In this document: positions 1 through 10,307 of the stretch, in pieces
Layout: every line of letters begins with the position of its first letter
How positions within the stretch are numbered: position 1 is the first letter of the stretch
Assembly (NCBI GenBank): GCA_963576565.1
Contig: OY755045.1
Span: 2,975,477 to 3,039,476 of the forward strand
Length of the DNA: 64,000 bases
Reading direction: 5' to 3'
Origin: Aspidapion aeneum
Taxonomy: Eukaryota; Arthropoda; Insecta; Coleoptera; Brentidae
Notes under the pieces: generated by a model
Database searches by the model: none
What the model was told of the DNA's origin: nothing
What the model saw: the letters and a program-made list of their open reading frames with translations, nothing else
Made by a program: the position numbers and the translations under genes

Positions 1-329
1 TGGCCTTAATTAGTTGTACGCTTATGTTAGTTTTTTTTAAATTGTTCAAATTTGATTCTAAGTAGCCAAACATGCATTCAAGTCAATGTAAAAAATTTTA
101 AACAGTTAAAAAAAAACAACGTTTTTTTTGCAACTTTGTAATTTTTTATCTTTTTTTCTCTAAAACTTCTAATACATTTTTTTGCATAAATCGACTTGTT
201 ATATTACCCCAAACTTGGGGTCTAGGTTTGTCGGAATAGTTATAAAACACCCTGCATTAATAACTCGAAACCAGTAAAACACTAAAATAAGTATTAAAAA
301 CATTCTGTTAATATTTTTTTAAAACCTAA
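1..329. other. AT-rich sequence, no gene seen
   Basis: This is AT-rich with many A/T runs and no supported reading frame. It lies just past the C-terminal end of the minus-strand hAT relic next to it, so it may hold that element's 3' untranslated part. A weak resemblance to a hAT end (CCAAACTTGGGGTCTAGG, near 206-223) is not good enough to call the terminus. Confidence 0.4.
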
Positions 330-1097
330 TGCGATACATGGGCCTGTTTGTTTGAAACAAGATTCTCAATATCGGATTCAATGTTTGAAAGTTGTATGTG
401 CACATCTGCTTCGGGATTTAGTTTATTTCTTAAGTCGGTTTTTGCAAAGGCATACTTTAAAAACCCTACTTCACAACGGTAAGTTGTAGCAAAAGGAAAC
501 AATTTTTTAACAGCAACATTAGCCGATGGATATTAACTTCTAAGCTGGGCCCAAAACTCCAACAAAATAGCCTAATTAAAAGAAGTTTTAAGGTTTCCAT
601 CAGCTGCAACATCAATTAGCTGTTCAGTTTGTTTCACAGTTAGAGTTTAATAAGCTTTTTTGACTGAGACTAAGAACGGATTGCGAAGCTAATCAAAATC
701 CTTTTTTTGCCTTGGAAAATATTCCTTGAAACTTGCAGGTTCTGAAGATGGTTGGTTATCTCAGAAGTGATTTTTGGTGATAATGGACTCCTTAACTCTG
801 ACACAAATCATGCTGTGTAGGAATGCACTCAGCAGTCACTTCTCTATTTAGACAAGATTCCCATAACTGTATTTTATTTAAAATAACCTGGATTTTGTCA
901 TGTAGTAAAACAACTGTGACAGAAGTTCCCTGAAGTGATAAGTTTAATTTATTAAAGCTTGAGAAGATATCGGCAAGATATGCCAAACATTGTAACCACT
1001 TGATATCAGTTATTCTTGATGACAATTGAAATGAAGAATCATTAAGAAATACCATCACCTCATTTCGCAGAGTAAGCAGGTGACTGTCCCAATTCAC
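330..1097 (-). pseudogene. hAT transposase relic, ZBED/Buster-like C-terminal part
   Basis: Two blocks of one decayed transposase read on the minus strand. The upstream block (1097 to 792) has the LRNEVMVFLNDSS and WLQCLAYLADIFSSFNKLN motifs of ZBED5/FAM200-like hAT transposases. The downstream block (about 529 to 330) reads LFPFATTYRCEVGF followed by KTDLRNKLNPEADVHIQLSN, which is the hAT C-terminal dimerisation region. Between them the frame is interrupted, and the N-terminal BED finger and catalytic core are absent, so it cannot be functional. A hAT-type terminal repeat lies upstream at 1216-1248 in the matching orientation. The family call rests on motif memory only, but the order and spacing of the two blocks agree with it. 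Confidence 0.8.
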
Positions 1098-1215
1098 AAA
1101 CTTTATTTACTCTACTAAGAATATTTATTTAATTTACAATATGACACTTTTGACCATTTCATTTTTGGGTGATTAATATTTTTTTATTTTATTAACTTCT
1201 TGCGGAACCCCAATT

Positions 1216-1248
1216 ACAGCTTCGTGGAACCCAGTTTGAGAATCGCTG
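1216..1248 (-). repeat. hAT-type terminal inverted repeat, 5' end of the relic
   Basis: Read on the minus strand this begins CAGCGATTCTCAAACTGGG, close to the CAG-G-TTCTCAAACT start of many hAT termini. Its position upstream of the minus-strand ZBED-like relic fits the 5' end of that element. No matching opposite end or 8-bp duplication was found. Confidence 0.6.
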
Positions 1249-1593
1249 TGTTTTATAAATTAGATTTTTAACTAGATAAGTTGTATAAGCTATTGTTGGG
1301 AATAAATTAACAAACTCTAGGGAATATGTCGGTATAACAACACTCTAACAAGACATGCAAGCTTTAATCGGATTACTTTCCACAGCTCAAAATAAACTAA
1401 CAACAGGGTGAGTTATCCTCAACGTTATCAATGTTTGCATTGCAGATTAAGACGATGCTGATGTATGTTAAGTGCCAAAATTCAATTTGATTTGCTAGAG
1501 ATAGAGACTCCTCTCTATGGGACATATTTTCAAGAGACGTGACTCATTAAAATCACTGAAAATTAAATATATTATATAATATATTTGCTGAAA
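1249..1593. other. Unassigned AT-rich spacer
   Basis: No coding, repeat or RNA signal is recognised here. It separates the hAT terminus from the first copy of dispersed repeat family X. Confidence 0.4.
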
Positions 1594-3296
1594 CAGAGCT
1601 ATCAAAACGGACGGGCCACGATCTACAACTTTGAGTGCGTTCGAGTAGGCAACCCGGGCGCCCCGAGGTCCATTTTTCCGTTCGAGTTGACGCTCGGAGC
1701 ACGCCCTTTTGCATTCGAGATGACACCCAGCGAAACCTCGGGGCACGCTCGATATGACCCGAGCGGTCGTATTACATAACCCTACTTTTTTATACTTTTA
1801 AACTTTTGTTTACATTTTTTACGACTGTTTTCTTACTGTTTTTTTGTCAAATAAAATACATGGACGCAGTTCAGTTTGCTGTAGAATTATGTTTCCAAGA
1901 TTCTGAGGAGAAAGAAGAAGAAAGACTACCAGGGTGCTCCAAATTTGCCGCGATGCGGAGCGCTAAGAATTATCCGCGATTGCCCAGTGAGGCTTTAACC
2001 ATCGGCCAGCGGCTCTCTAACCAAATTCTGGTGGGTAATGGCGAAGCGGCGACTATAAATAAGGGTACAGGAAAAAATTGCGTAGAAAAAAAGCGCACAG
2101 AAAATATCCACACAGGAAAAGAGCACACATAAAAAACCACATACACTAAAAGAGCGCACAGGAAAATTATACCTAAAGTGAGAAGCTTTGACTAATAAAA
2201 AAATCATGAATTAAAATAAAATAAAATAAATAAATTGTCTCAACTTTGCCCATAAAAAGAGGGGACTATATTGACTATTTCCTTCAAAAAAATATTGACC
2301 AATAAAATCAATGTGACTGGCAGATTTGGACGAAAAGGGAACGAATTACAGCGATAATTGGCACTAGAGCAAATTATCGGTAATTTGCACTAAAACAAAT
2401 TATCGGTAATTTGCACTAGAGCAAATTATCGCTGTATTCTTCCATAAAAAGCCCATTTTATTTAAACTCATTTATCAAACTTTTATCGTTTTTTTTCAAT
2501 TATGTACAGAGTGATCCAAATTGGACACTTTTGATAGGAAACGCCCATTTCCAGAGGAGCTAGAAAACTAACATATGTTACGAGCCAGAATTTTGTAAAA
2601 AATTAATGCCGAAAACCGCACATCGATATCTTGAACTACTTACAAGATATAGGGTAAAAATAAAAGATAATAAAAAAATTATCTGAAAATTATGTTATTT
2701 TTATCTGTATAATCCCAGCATAAAACCGCCATAAAAAAAGAAAAACTTGGAAGAGTCCAAATGTGCGAAAAATACCCTATAAATAAACCGCGTGATCAAA
2801 GTGTCTTTTTATGCTTCAACAAATTGTAACCTTGCTACACTCATGTATAAACTTAAAGGCGATTTTAATCTAGGGTTTTTTATTTACAAACAGTTTTAAA
2901 TTGCAAAAATAAACAAAAAAATTTAGGGTGAGAAGTTTGTAACCGGTGAATGTCTTTTCCGTTTGAGTTGAAACACGAAAACCAGGGCGTTCTGTCCGTG
3001 ACGTCACTACGCCCCGCTCGCTCGACAAGTTTTCTACTCGAACGCACTCTTTGTTGACGCCACAGCGAAGGCTAAATTTCTTTTGGATGGTCACGTCACG
3101 CCACAGCTGATTGTTATTAAAATTTTGAAGTTATAGTAACGGTCCATGAATATTTGATTTTATTTTAAATACAACCAGTTTTGAGATTGATTTTACTATA
3201 TTCTTGTAAAATTTTTTTAAATGTGTAGTAATCCCTAATTTTTTAAAGCCACTTTATTAGCTCACAAAAATTAAATTTAAAGCAGAAGCGAATGTG
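1594..3296 (+). repeat. Dispersed repeat family X, copy 1, split by an insertion
   Basis: The two ends, 1594-1633 and 3049-3296, join into the first part of a repeat seen again at 36928, 51369, 56608 and, inverted, at 63921. Diagnostic features are the start CAGAGCTATCAAAACGGACG, the TTGTTGACG stretch, the GTTCATGAATATTTGATTTT stretch and the AGCAGAAGCGAATGTG end. The middle, 1634-3048, is a younger TIR element flanked by CTTTG duplications. No coding capacity or terminal inverted repeats are seen in X, so its class is unknown (fragment of a larger transposon, or SINE-like). This copy stops about halfway through the fuller copies. Confidence 0.75.
1634..3048. mobile_element. 1,415-bp TIR element with 5-bp TSD, superfamily unknown
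   Basis: The element starts AGTGCGTTCGAGTA and ends with its exact inverse TACTCGAACGCACT, a perfect 14-bp terminal inverted repeat. CTTTG flanks both sides (1629-1633 and 3049-3053). Removing the element and one CTTTG restores the family X sequence seen at 51369 and 56608, so the boundaries are certain. Both ends are GC-rich for about 120 bp, unlike the AT-rich interior. The longest internal frame, 108 codons from 1806, resembles no family I know. The element also carries a threefold GCACTA-AGCAAATTATCG motif at 2360-2431. It is probably non-autonomous; a 5-bp TSD does not by itself fix the superfamily. Confidence 0.85.
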
Positions 3297-3299
3297 TTC

Positions 3300-3450
3300 G
3301 TTATTTTAAAAAAAGTTATTAGTTTTCGAGAAAATCGCCAAAAGCTGATTTTTCGAACATATCTAGCGAAGCTCAAGGAAGATTTTGTCGGAGAATATGT
3401 AAGGATGTGTCCCGGATGCTAAGGAATAATTGTAGAAAAATCCAGGTTGC
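3300..3450 (+). repeat. Dispersed repeat Y, copy 1
   Basis: Contains TTTTCGAGAAAATCGCC, ATCTAGCGAAGCTCAAGGA and GGAGAATATGTAAGGATGTG. The same order appears inverted at 13255-13372. There are no coding signs. It abuts the truncated end of family X copy 1 directly, so it may be part of a larger repeat or a separate insertion. Confidence 0.6.
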
Positions 3451-4560
3451 ACCTATATTTTTCCAGGTTAATTCCTAATACCTATGATTAAGCTAATATT
3501 TGAGATTCTAGGTCTATTTTCGCAAAAGCTCAAAAGTGCACCAAATGAAGTTTTTCCCGTAGATTCCGCGTAAACGTATGACATTTATATCTTCGCACAA
3601 ATCGTCCCCCCGTTTGCAGATGAAATATTTGCGAGCGATTTAACTATGTCCCGCAAAAACTTTTCCATTTTCACATCGACCTTAAGATAGCTTATCCCCA
3701 CGCTGTTAAAGTTTCACAAAATATGTTTTAAAATCTTCCACCAAAATGTTGTTTTTGACAATGCTTCTTCGATTTTAAACTTCACCAACAATGCTTCGAT
3801 TTTAAAGTCGTTTTTGAAAAATCGTTGAACTCTATTCGTTTTGGAATATATTGGACGGCTATATGATCGTTTCCCCTTTGTAGCTAGTATAAAGTTTAAG
3901 GTAGGGGATCGGTCACATGATCAAACCATCATGCGCCAATATGAGAAGGTATATTCGTAGCATTACAGGACTTTCGTAGCGCTAGAATATATCCGTAGCC
4001 GTAAAGGGCATTTATAAAGTTTATTCGTAGCGTTAAAGGGGATTCGTATCGTAAGAGAATAATCGCAGTCGGTCTTGCTAATAAGGGAATTTTATGTACT
4101 AAGTTGTCTAATAGGCTCTCCAACTCCTTAACAAGCTTCAATACGTTAAAGAGCAGTACTGCCGTCTCCTGAAGTTGACAAACAATCTCCCACGGACATG
4201 ACTTTATTCAGTTAAAGCTTTCGGATGTCTTGGACGTAAATTCATGCACAAATAGTTATAGGTAAAAATTTCTTGATCAATCTAAACAATTATTATAAAT
4301 CAACAATGGATTAAATAAGATGAAAATCTAAGCTAGCTTAGAGGTAAAGCTATTCGGCGAGACAGTGACAGAACGGTAAACGGGATTAGTTCTGCCCACC
4401 AACATGGAAAGTTTAATTAAAACTTTTTATTATATTAGTTAAGTGCTCTTCCCTGCTCTTTGTGGACAGAGTCTCATTTAAAACTGTAAGATATTAAGTT
4501 TTAAGATTTCTTAGAGCCTTATTTAAAATTAAAAAAAAAATAAAATGACGAATTATCCTC
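3451..4560. other. Non-coding stretch with short degenerate repeats
   Basis: No supported gene. Between about 3950 and 4070 a short word of the type ATTCGTAGCGTTAAAGG recurs five or six times with substitutions, which looks like a decayed minisatellite. The rest is AT-rich with no recognised motif. Confidence 0.4.
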
Positions 4561-4850
4561 CACCAAGACATCCAAAGTTCGTACAAAGCCCAAAAAACAA
4601 TTGAATTTTTAACCCATCAAAACGTCGAATTGTTGGACTAACCTCCATACAGTCCCAACGATTTTTGTACTTTTCCGAAAATCAAGAATGGACTGCTGGC
4701 AAATATTTCAGTCGCCAGAGGAAGCAGTCGACGCCTTCAAGAATGCGATTTTGACAGTACCAATAAACGAGAGAGTACAGCTTTAACAACTGGTTTGAGC
4801 GCATGCAAAAGTATACTAATTTTCGAGAGGAATAGGCCTTGCATGCTGTA
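4561..4850 (+). pseudogene. Mariner transposase C-terminal relic
   Basis: Translation with two frame changes gives EFLTHQNVELLD-stop-PPYSPNDF, then FQSPEEAVDAFKNAIL, then FNNWFERMQKYTN. This is the C-terminal run of a mariner transposase: the PPYSP(D)-D block around the third catalytic aspartate, the P-E-E-A-V-D-A-F helix and the final NWF-RM-K motif. Of the catalytic block the aspartate in NDF remains, while the second-domain aspartate is not visible. In-frame stops and frameshifts show it is dead. It is a different lineage from the mariner at 7015, whose C-terminal sequence differs. No TIRs were found around it. Confidence 0.75.
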
Positions 4851-4923
4851 ACCGGTACCTTCACCAACTTGTCGGGTACGATTTTGTTTTAAATCGAACC
4901 CTTTAACGAGGGTACCGTAGTAG

Positions 4924-6125
4924 CATTGGCGTAGCTAGGGGGGGCAGGGGGGGGCTGGCCCCCCCTGAAGTCCCTCAGGCCCCCCCTAAGATATTTTAGG
5001 CCTCCCCTACCGACTAGTAGTAAAAGAATATGATGCTGAAAATACATACTTTTCTATTATTATTCGGGAAATATTCAAATAAAATAGGTGCATTAAATTT
5101 TAAAATCATTCAGATAATGTTTACATTTCAGGAAAAAGCCCTTGTCTTGCGGAATTAGGCTTTTTCTCTTTAAATTATCGGTAACTTATTTGCACTTATG
5201 CAATTTCCCGAAAATATTTTTTAAATTTAAACATAATTATGCATATTGAATATTTCATACATATTGGCGACATCTTGTAAAATATTATAGAAGTGTAAGT
5301 TAAATTTCGCATTTAATAAAGACAGCGACCTTTGCCCCTTTGTTTCCGAAATCGGGTTGTAGATGTCGTAAGGTTATAAAAGACCTTTTTAAACTGTTTT
5401 TCTAAAATAAATATAATAATCTTTTTAGTTTTTTTGAGGTTAGCGTTTAGTGTCTTATGGAAATTTTCCGATTTTAGTGACAATTTCATAACCATTTTCA
5501 TATTAAGTTTTCCCACGTCGTTAAATGGAATAAATTCGTCGAGCAATACCGGAAAATTTTTAATATTAATACTTCTGCTCTAAGAGCAGAAATGACCGTT
5601 TTAAAGAATTGTATTTTTCGGTTAAATCAAACTGTTGGTCATGATTCTATCAAACAACATATAGCAGAAAACACCTATCCAAACCTCTACCAACTTTTTA
5701 AGGTTGCGAGTATTCTTCCAATTTCAAGTGCAACTTGCGAGAGGTCTTTCTCTGCCATGAGGAGAGTTTTTAATTGGCTTAGAACAACTATGATTCAAGA
5801 GAGACACTCAGGTTTGTCAGTCATTGTTATTCATAGAAAAAGATGTTGAGGTCGACTTAGACAGTGTGGTAGACGCTTTCAGTCAGCGACGTAGAAAACT
5901 TTCTTTGTAGAATTGCTGAATTACATACTTCCTGTGTATACATATAAATAAGTTGGTAAATGTATTATTAAATTTGTTATATTAAAATATTAGAACATTT
6001 AATGCGCGTATTTTTTTTTATTCATTGCACACTTTGCAGGACTCTTTAAAACCTATGTTTGCTTTTTGTTCAAGATAGACAGGGGCCACGGCCCTCCCTG
6101 AAAAGCAAGGCTAGCTACGCCAATG
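4924..6125 (+). mobile_element. Non-autonomous hAT element, 1,202 bp, copy 1
   Basis: The termini are CATTGGCGTAGCTA and its inverse TAGCTACGCCAATG. The 8-bp target duplication CGTAGTAG is perfect (4916-4923 and 6126-6133), as expected for hAT. Runs of G and C follow both termini. Internally only the C-terminal part of a transposase remains, so it is an internal-deletion derivative that needs transposase supplied elsewhere. A near-identical copy lies inverted at 16084-17277 with the same internal structure, so the deletion came before the spread of these two copies. Confidence 0.92.
5504..5909 (+). pseudogene. hAT transposase C-terminal dimerisation fragment, frameshifted
   Basis: The frame runs from the HVVKWNKFVEQY region through MTVLKNCIFRLNQTVGHD to the hAT dimerisation signature: YPNLYQLFKVASILPIS, SATCERSFSAMRRV, NWLRTTM. 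This resembles ZMYM1-like hAT transposases. After GLS a 4-bp AGTC insertion, absent from the sister copy at 16298, shifts the frame and ends it at 5849. The remaining codons, EVDLDSVVDAFSQRR, continue in another frame to about 5909. The N-terminal finger, the DDE core and most of the protein are missing. Confidence 0.85.
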
Positions 6126-6400
6126 CGTAGTAGATCTCTTGTGTGTATAAAATAAATATGAAACAGTTTTAAAAGCGTTATAAACTTAAATGAATACAAG
6201 ATAAAACTGTGTTGCAATTTACAAATTGTACAAAGACTTTTCTTATGACCTATAAAACAAACAAGACCCAAAATATTAAAATAAATACTTTAACTTACCA
6301 AAATAACAAACTGCAAAATATTCTTCAAATAGAAATATCTTATGTTCCTTTACTGATGATTAGTTTAGAGGTTTTAGTTTAAGTTCAACAAAACTTAGAT

Positions 6401-6838
6401 TGTAACTACCGACTTGTCTCCTCAAAGTTTGGGTTTTTATTAACGGTAGGTTGGACCTAAGTAATTCATTCTCCCCTCGTTGAAGAGCTTGGAGGAACCA
6501 AGTCAGTGGCGTTTCTAATCATCCTAAAGTTTACTTTACATTCTAGCTAATGAGCTAAACAAGTAAACCTAAACGAAACCAGAGATAAAATGACATTTTA
6601 TAGACAACACTTTCTATTCACTTTGAAGGAAAAACCTTCTCGCTACTAGATGTATCCCCCGCGTATAACCATTAGAACTCCCATTCTTCCCTTTTCAGTA
6701 GTTTTTCTCGCATCAACCACCTGCTGTGTAGGTAGGCGGCAACCATTTGTTTACCAATGTAGAGGGAGGCGGAACCACTTTCTTATCTCAACAGATCCAT
6801 ATTTTGCGTTTTTCGTTTTTTCAAAATGGTTTCTTACA
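6401..6838 (+). mobile_element. LTR of a retrotransposon with adjacent primer-binding site
   Basis: The segment begins TGTAACTACC and ends TTTCTTACA, so it carries the TG..CA ends inside a 5-bp TGTAA/TTACA inverse repeat. One base later, at 6840, TGGCACAGTCAGGGG starts; it resembles the tRNA-type primer-binding sites of the 17.6/297 group of insect gypsy-like elements (TGGCGCAGTC-). A short frame starts at 6874. No second LTR lies in the window, so the element is truncated. The family is a tentative call from the primer-binding site only. Confidence 0.6.
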
Positions 6839-6873
6839 GTGGCACAGTCAGGGGTAATTTGCATTCCTGACAA

Positions 6874-7014
6874 TATGCCAGTAAACAGAGATGGGGAAAA
6901 TGAGTTGCAAGGAAGTAATGCCTTTAACGTGGATATTAATAAACTTTCAAAGAAGCAATATTTAAATTTCTTACAAAGATTACGATCAGATACTTTGTTC
7001 GTTAATTTTTTCTA
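6874..7014 (+). pseudogene. Putative gag start of the LTR element, interrupted
   Basis: After the LTR and primer-binding site, an ATG opens a frame reading MPVNRDGENELQGSN, then LSKKQYLNFLQRLRSD. It is hydrophilic and gag-like in position but shows no diagnostic domain. The mariner at 7015 cuts it. When that element is removed the frame runs on only to a stop near 8000. I cannot name the protein; the assignment rests on position behind the LTR. Confidence 0.4.
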
Positions 7015-7935
7015 CGAGGGTGGATCAAATATAAACAAGCCTTTTAAACCTACTAACGAAAAAGTCATTCAAGATGAACGTGGCCATTATAATTTTGAAG
7101 TAGGGATATTCAGCAGCATGTAGGCGGCTGGTAGTGCCGCGATGCTCATTTGGACACGAGCAATCGCAATGAGCGAGAAGAAGGTACACATCAGTGTTGC
7201 GCAAATAATAATCATTAAATTTCTTACACACGAAAACCTTAAACTTGGTGAAATTCGATGCAGATTGCGAGCACAGTTCGGAAATAAGACGCTTTCGTGG
7301 GTACCTGTAAAAACTTGGGGCAAAGAAATTAACGACGGCTGTGAGCGTGTCGACAACGTGAGTCAACCATGTCGTCCTTACCATCATTTCTGCAATCAAA
7401 GTTTTAGCGACCGTTTTCTGGGACTGGAGAGGAGTTGTGTTGGTCGATTTTTTGCACGAGCGAATAACAATAAACGCGGCTTACTACTGCAACTTACTCG
7501 ACCAGGTAAAGCTTGATTATCGCCAAAAGAGGAGAGCACACTCCATCCAAGACGTGTTGCTCCTGCATGACAACGCTAGACCTAATACGGCAGTTTTAAC
7601 ACAGGCCAAAAACAATGAAATGCACTGGACTTTGCTGGAATACCCTCCATACAGTCCAGATTTGTCACCTTGCGATTTTCATATGTTTGGCCCACTCAAA
7701 GATTCATTGGGAGGCGAGCAATTTCAGAGCAATGAAGAGCTGGAGGCATTCATGCGCAACTGGTTAGATACCCGCCCAGCTTCCTTTTATGAAAACGGGA
7801 TTAAGAAACTGTCAAACCGTTGGGAAAAGTGTATTAACAAAAAAGGGGGATGTGTAGAAAAAATTTCTGTTTTGTGTCATGTTTCTAAATAACTAGTTTT
7901 TAAACAAAGGCTTGTTTATATTTAATCCACCCTCG
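7015..7935 (+). mobile_element. Internally deleted mariner, 921 bp
   Basis: The ends match as inverted repeats of about 30 bp (CGAGGGTGGAT-AAATATAAACAAGCC), flanked on both sides by TA, the target of Tc1/mariner elements. Full mariners are about 1.3 kb, and here part of the transposase gene is missing. The element sits inside the gag-like frame of the LTR relic, so it arrived later. Confidence 0.92.
7142..7892 (+). pseudogene. Mariner transposase, deleted and frameshifted
   Basis: Two frames make up the remnant. The first, from 7142, has an N-terminal helix-turn-helix-like part (LKLGEIRCRLRAQFGNKTLS) and then jumps, after GCERV, to WDWRGVVLVDFLHE. The second, 7437-7892, carries the catalytic C-terminal domain: LLHDNARPNTA, then YSPDLSPCDFHMFG. 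Exactly 34 residues separate the aspartates of HDN and PCD, the D34D spacing of the mariner family. The part with the first catalytic aspartate is lost, together with much of the linker, so no active enzyme can be made. The end, NRWEKCI, fits the usual C-terminus. Confidence 0.9.
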
Positions 7936-7937
7936 TA

Positions 7938-8310
7938 TATTGTTTTATCACAAAAAAGACGATGCAAAAATAATAATATCTGTCGTATTTAACAGCGCAA
8001 CTGCGCAGGATTAGATATCAATACACTGCTAGTATTATTACTTCCCATAAGACTTTATTATAACGCCAAATTTTAATTTAGCTTAGATCGTCCTGGGCTA
8101 CACTTAAAATCGATACAACCGCCCCAAGTGGACCGCAATTTCTTAATCCTGTTTACTTAGGATTACTAAGCAGAAATAGTGTTCAAATATTTAGCACCAC
8201 ACAAGGGAATGCAATTAAGGAAAACCGTCAACATTAGTGTTTGTAAAGGATCGTCGTGAAGATTAGAGTGTCTTAACAATTCCTATAACCACGATAATAG
8301 TACTTAATTT
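7938..8310. other. Unassigned spacer
   Basis: No feature is recognised. It may be further internal sequence of the LTR element, but all frames are short and carry no motif. Confidence 0.35.
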
Positions 8311-8660
8311 CAGTGGCGGCTCCTACAGGGAGGGCAACGGGGAAATGCCCTCCCAAAACTAGACAACAAACAGTTTTTTTTAATTGATTTATTCAAAAAA
8401 AAGTTTCTGTCTAGTTTTTTTTTTAGTTTGTGGTTAACAAAAGGCGATTATTTGGGTAAACTTATTTAGCGTAAATAATTACAAGCCGGCAGCACCGCGC
8501 GGGACAAGATTTCAATTTCACCCGTTTTTCAGCGGTGTATTGGTGGCTGTTCTCGTGCGGGGGCGGAGGAAATGTTTGTTTTATTGACGTCGGCCATATT
8601 CAGCGTGTGAAAACGTTCGTTGTCCTTCCTACGTGTTGCGTGTTCTATCCTGAGTGAAGA

Positions 8661-9122
8661 CGTATGAGTTTGTGAAAGGCTTTCGCGGCCATCGTCCAAT
8701 GGTGGGTTTGCTTTTGGGCTGTTCGGCCGTCGTCGTTGAAATTCGTTCTCGACGTTTCGCCATCTCGAGTGGATGGCATCTTCAGGAGATGTTGACTGTT
8801 TGTCGGCTTTTCGAAGACTGCTGAATGAATGAATGAATGAACCAGTCTTCGAGAAGCCGGCAAACAGTCAACATCTCCTGTGTCAGTATTCTTGAAATCT
8901 CCCCGGGGAGTACTCCCTTAAAATCGGGTGAAAGTCAAACTGCGCATGCAATGTCACTTGATTTCAGCATCTTTATTGGTCCTCGCTCGAATTTCAACGA
9001 GTACTCGCTCGGGGAGATTTCAAGAATAACGACACTGAAGATGCCATCCACTCGAGATGGCGAAACGTCGAGAACGAATTTCCAACGACGACGGCCAAAC
9101 AGCCCGAAAGCACACCCACCAA
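8661..9122. mobile_element. Palindromic Penelope-like insertion with long direct-repeat flanks
   Basis: The insertion is flanked by a 14-bp direct repeat ACGTATGAGTTTGT (8660-8673 and 9122-9135). Inside, about 100 bp of each end are inverted copies. Two inner hairpins follow: AGTCTTCGAGAAGCCG-type arms at about 8784-8878, and GGGGAGATTTCAAGAAT-type arms at about 8887-9029. Each outer arm holds CTGAAGATGCCATCC..GGCGAAACGTC, a core resembling the hammerhead ribozymes described in Penelope-like retroelements. Inverted partial copies and variable long target repeats are also usual for Penelope. No reverse transcriptase is present. The class assignment is moderate; the palindrome is certain. Confidence 0.55.
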
Positions 9123-9183
9123 CGTATGAGTTTGTTTTGATTTGGGGTAGGTTAGTAGTTAAAAGCCTTGCCGGTCGCATTGT

Positions 9184-9763
9184 TTGTTTTTATTTTTGTG
9201 TGTCTTCAAAATGGAAATAATCACCGTCGATTATATAATTAACTGTGCAAATTTAAATACGTTGACATATGAACTTCGATTACAAATAAAATCTTTAGGG
9301 CCACATAGACCAGACCTAAAAATGCTAAAAATTAAGCAAAATTTTAGTGCAAGTAATAAAAAATTATACGATGCTGAAAACTGGTTGTGCGTTTGTGAAA
9401 AACGAAATGCTTTTTTTTGCTTTATTTATTTTATTATGAACAATCCACGAAGTGATCCTGCGTGGGTGGCAAAGAGAATGTGTGATATCAAGCACTTTAG
9501 TGAAAAGTTAAAGACACAAAGTAAGTGCTACTTATTTAAATCATCACATAAAATTTTCTATACTAGGCAACATTGATATTAGGTGCCAATTGAATAATGC
9601 CTATAGGCAAAACATTACCGAACATAATGAAAATGTGGCAAAAAATAGACATATACTTGGTAGGTTAATAGACTGTTTAAAATTCTGTGGGATTTTTGAG
9701 GTTGCTCTACGGGCCCATGATGAGTCTGAAACTGGTGCTAATCCGAGCACTTTACGCATGTAA
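9184..9763 (+). pseudogene. hAT transposase N-terminal (TTF-type finger) relic
   Basis: The first frame (to 9576) has LGPHRPDLKMLKIKQNFS, then WLCVCEKRNAFFCFI, MNNPRSDPAWVAKRM and DIKHFSEKLK. This follows the W-x-KNALFCFPC and KHE pattern of the TTF-type zinc-finger region in ZMYM1-like hAT transposases. A second frame from about 9600 gives NENVAKNRHILGRLIDCLKF, then GIFEVALRAHDESETGANPS, the next conserved block of the same family. The catalytic and C-terminal parts are absent. A frame change and a short gap lie between the blocks. The decayed copy at 25461 retains the same first block. Confidence 0.75.
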
Positions 9764-10307
9764 AAGAAGGGCGAATAGACTTTATCTATAAACAAATAAA
9801 CTTTAAAAAAATGTCCGCGTCCGGTTATTAGAGTGTCCGGTTAGGGTAAATGTGGGAGAGATGGCGCAGGGGGAGAGTTGCCACACTTGCAATTCTGGCA
9901 ACACTGTGGGTCTTAGAAATTGGTTTTCAATTGCACACGGTCAGGTGTAAATGTAGCTAAAAGATTTTATTAAAATTTTCCATTTTTTCTATAATACACC
10001 AAAGTTTTTTATAATTTTCTTGTTGTGATCGCACAAGTAAGTACCAGAAATTTCATAGAGCAAAAATAAATTTTAATTTTGAAAAGTTTGTATACTATTT
10101 CAAACTATTTTTATTATTTAGGATACCCATACATATATGTAAGGTTATGTTTAGTTAGATTACGAGATTGTCGACTGCAAACAATGACATATTTTTAGGT
10201 GGGGCATCTATCTCACGCCTTGGGGACAGATGCCGCATTGTGATTAGGGGAGAGATGACGCATGAAAATAGTATAACCAAAACCCCAAAAAAAATCAAAA
10301 GAAGCAG

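Larger units (their letters stand above)
8311..9810 (+). mobile_element. hAT element of the CAGTGGCGGC family, 3' truncated
   Basis: It starts CAGTGGCGGCTCCTACAGGG followed by GGGCAACGGGG, a hAT-like terminus also found at 25461 and 59937. Fragments of an N-terminal transposase region follow. The 3' end is not seen: the sequence runs into a Tigger-like fragment at about 9811. A palindromic insertion at 8661-9122 interrupts it. The copy at 25461 shares CCCTCCCAAAACTAGACAAC and the coding block, so the two belong to one family. Confidence 0.75.

Noticed and set aside
1806..2132. 108-codon frame as a host gene
   Set aside because: It lies wholly inside a TIR element, has no recognisable domain and ends in low-complexity lysine/threonine-rich sequence.
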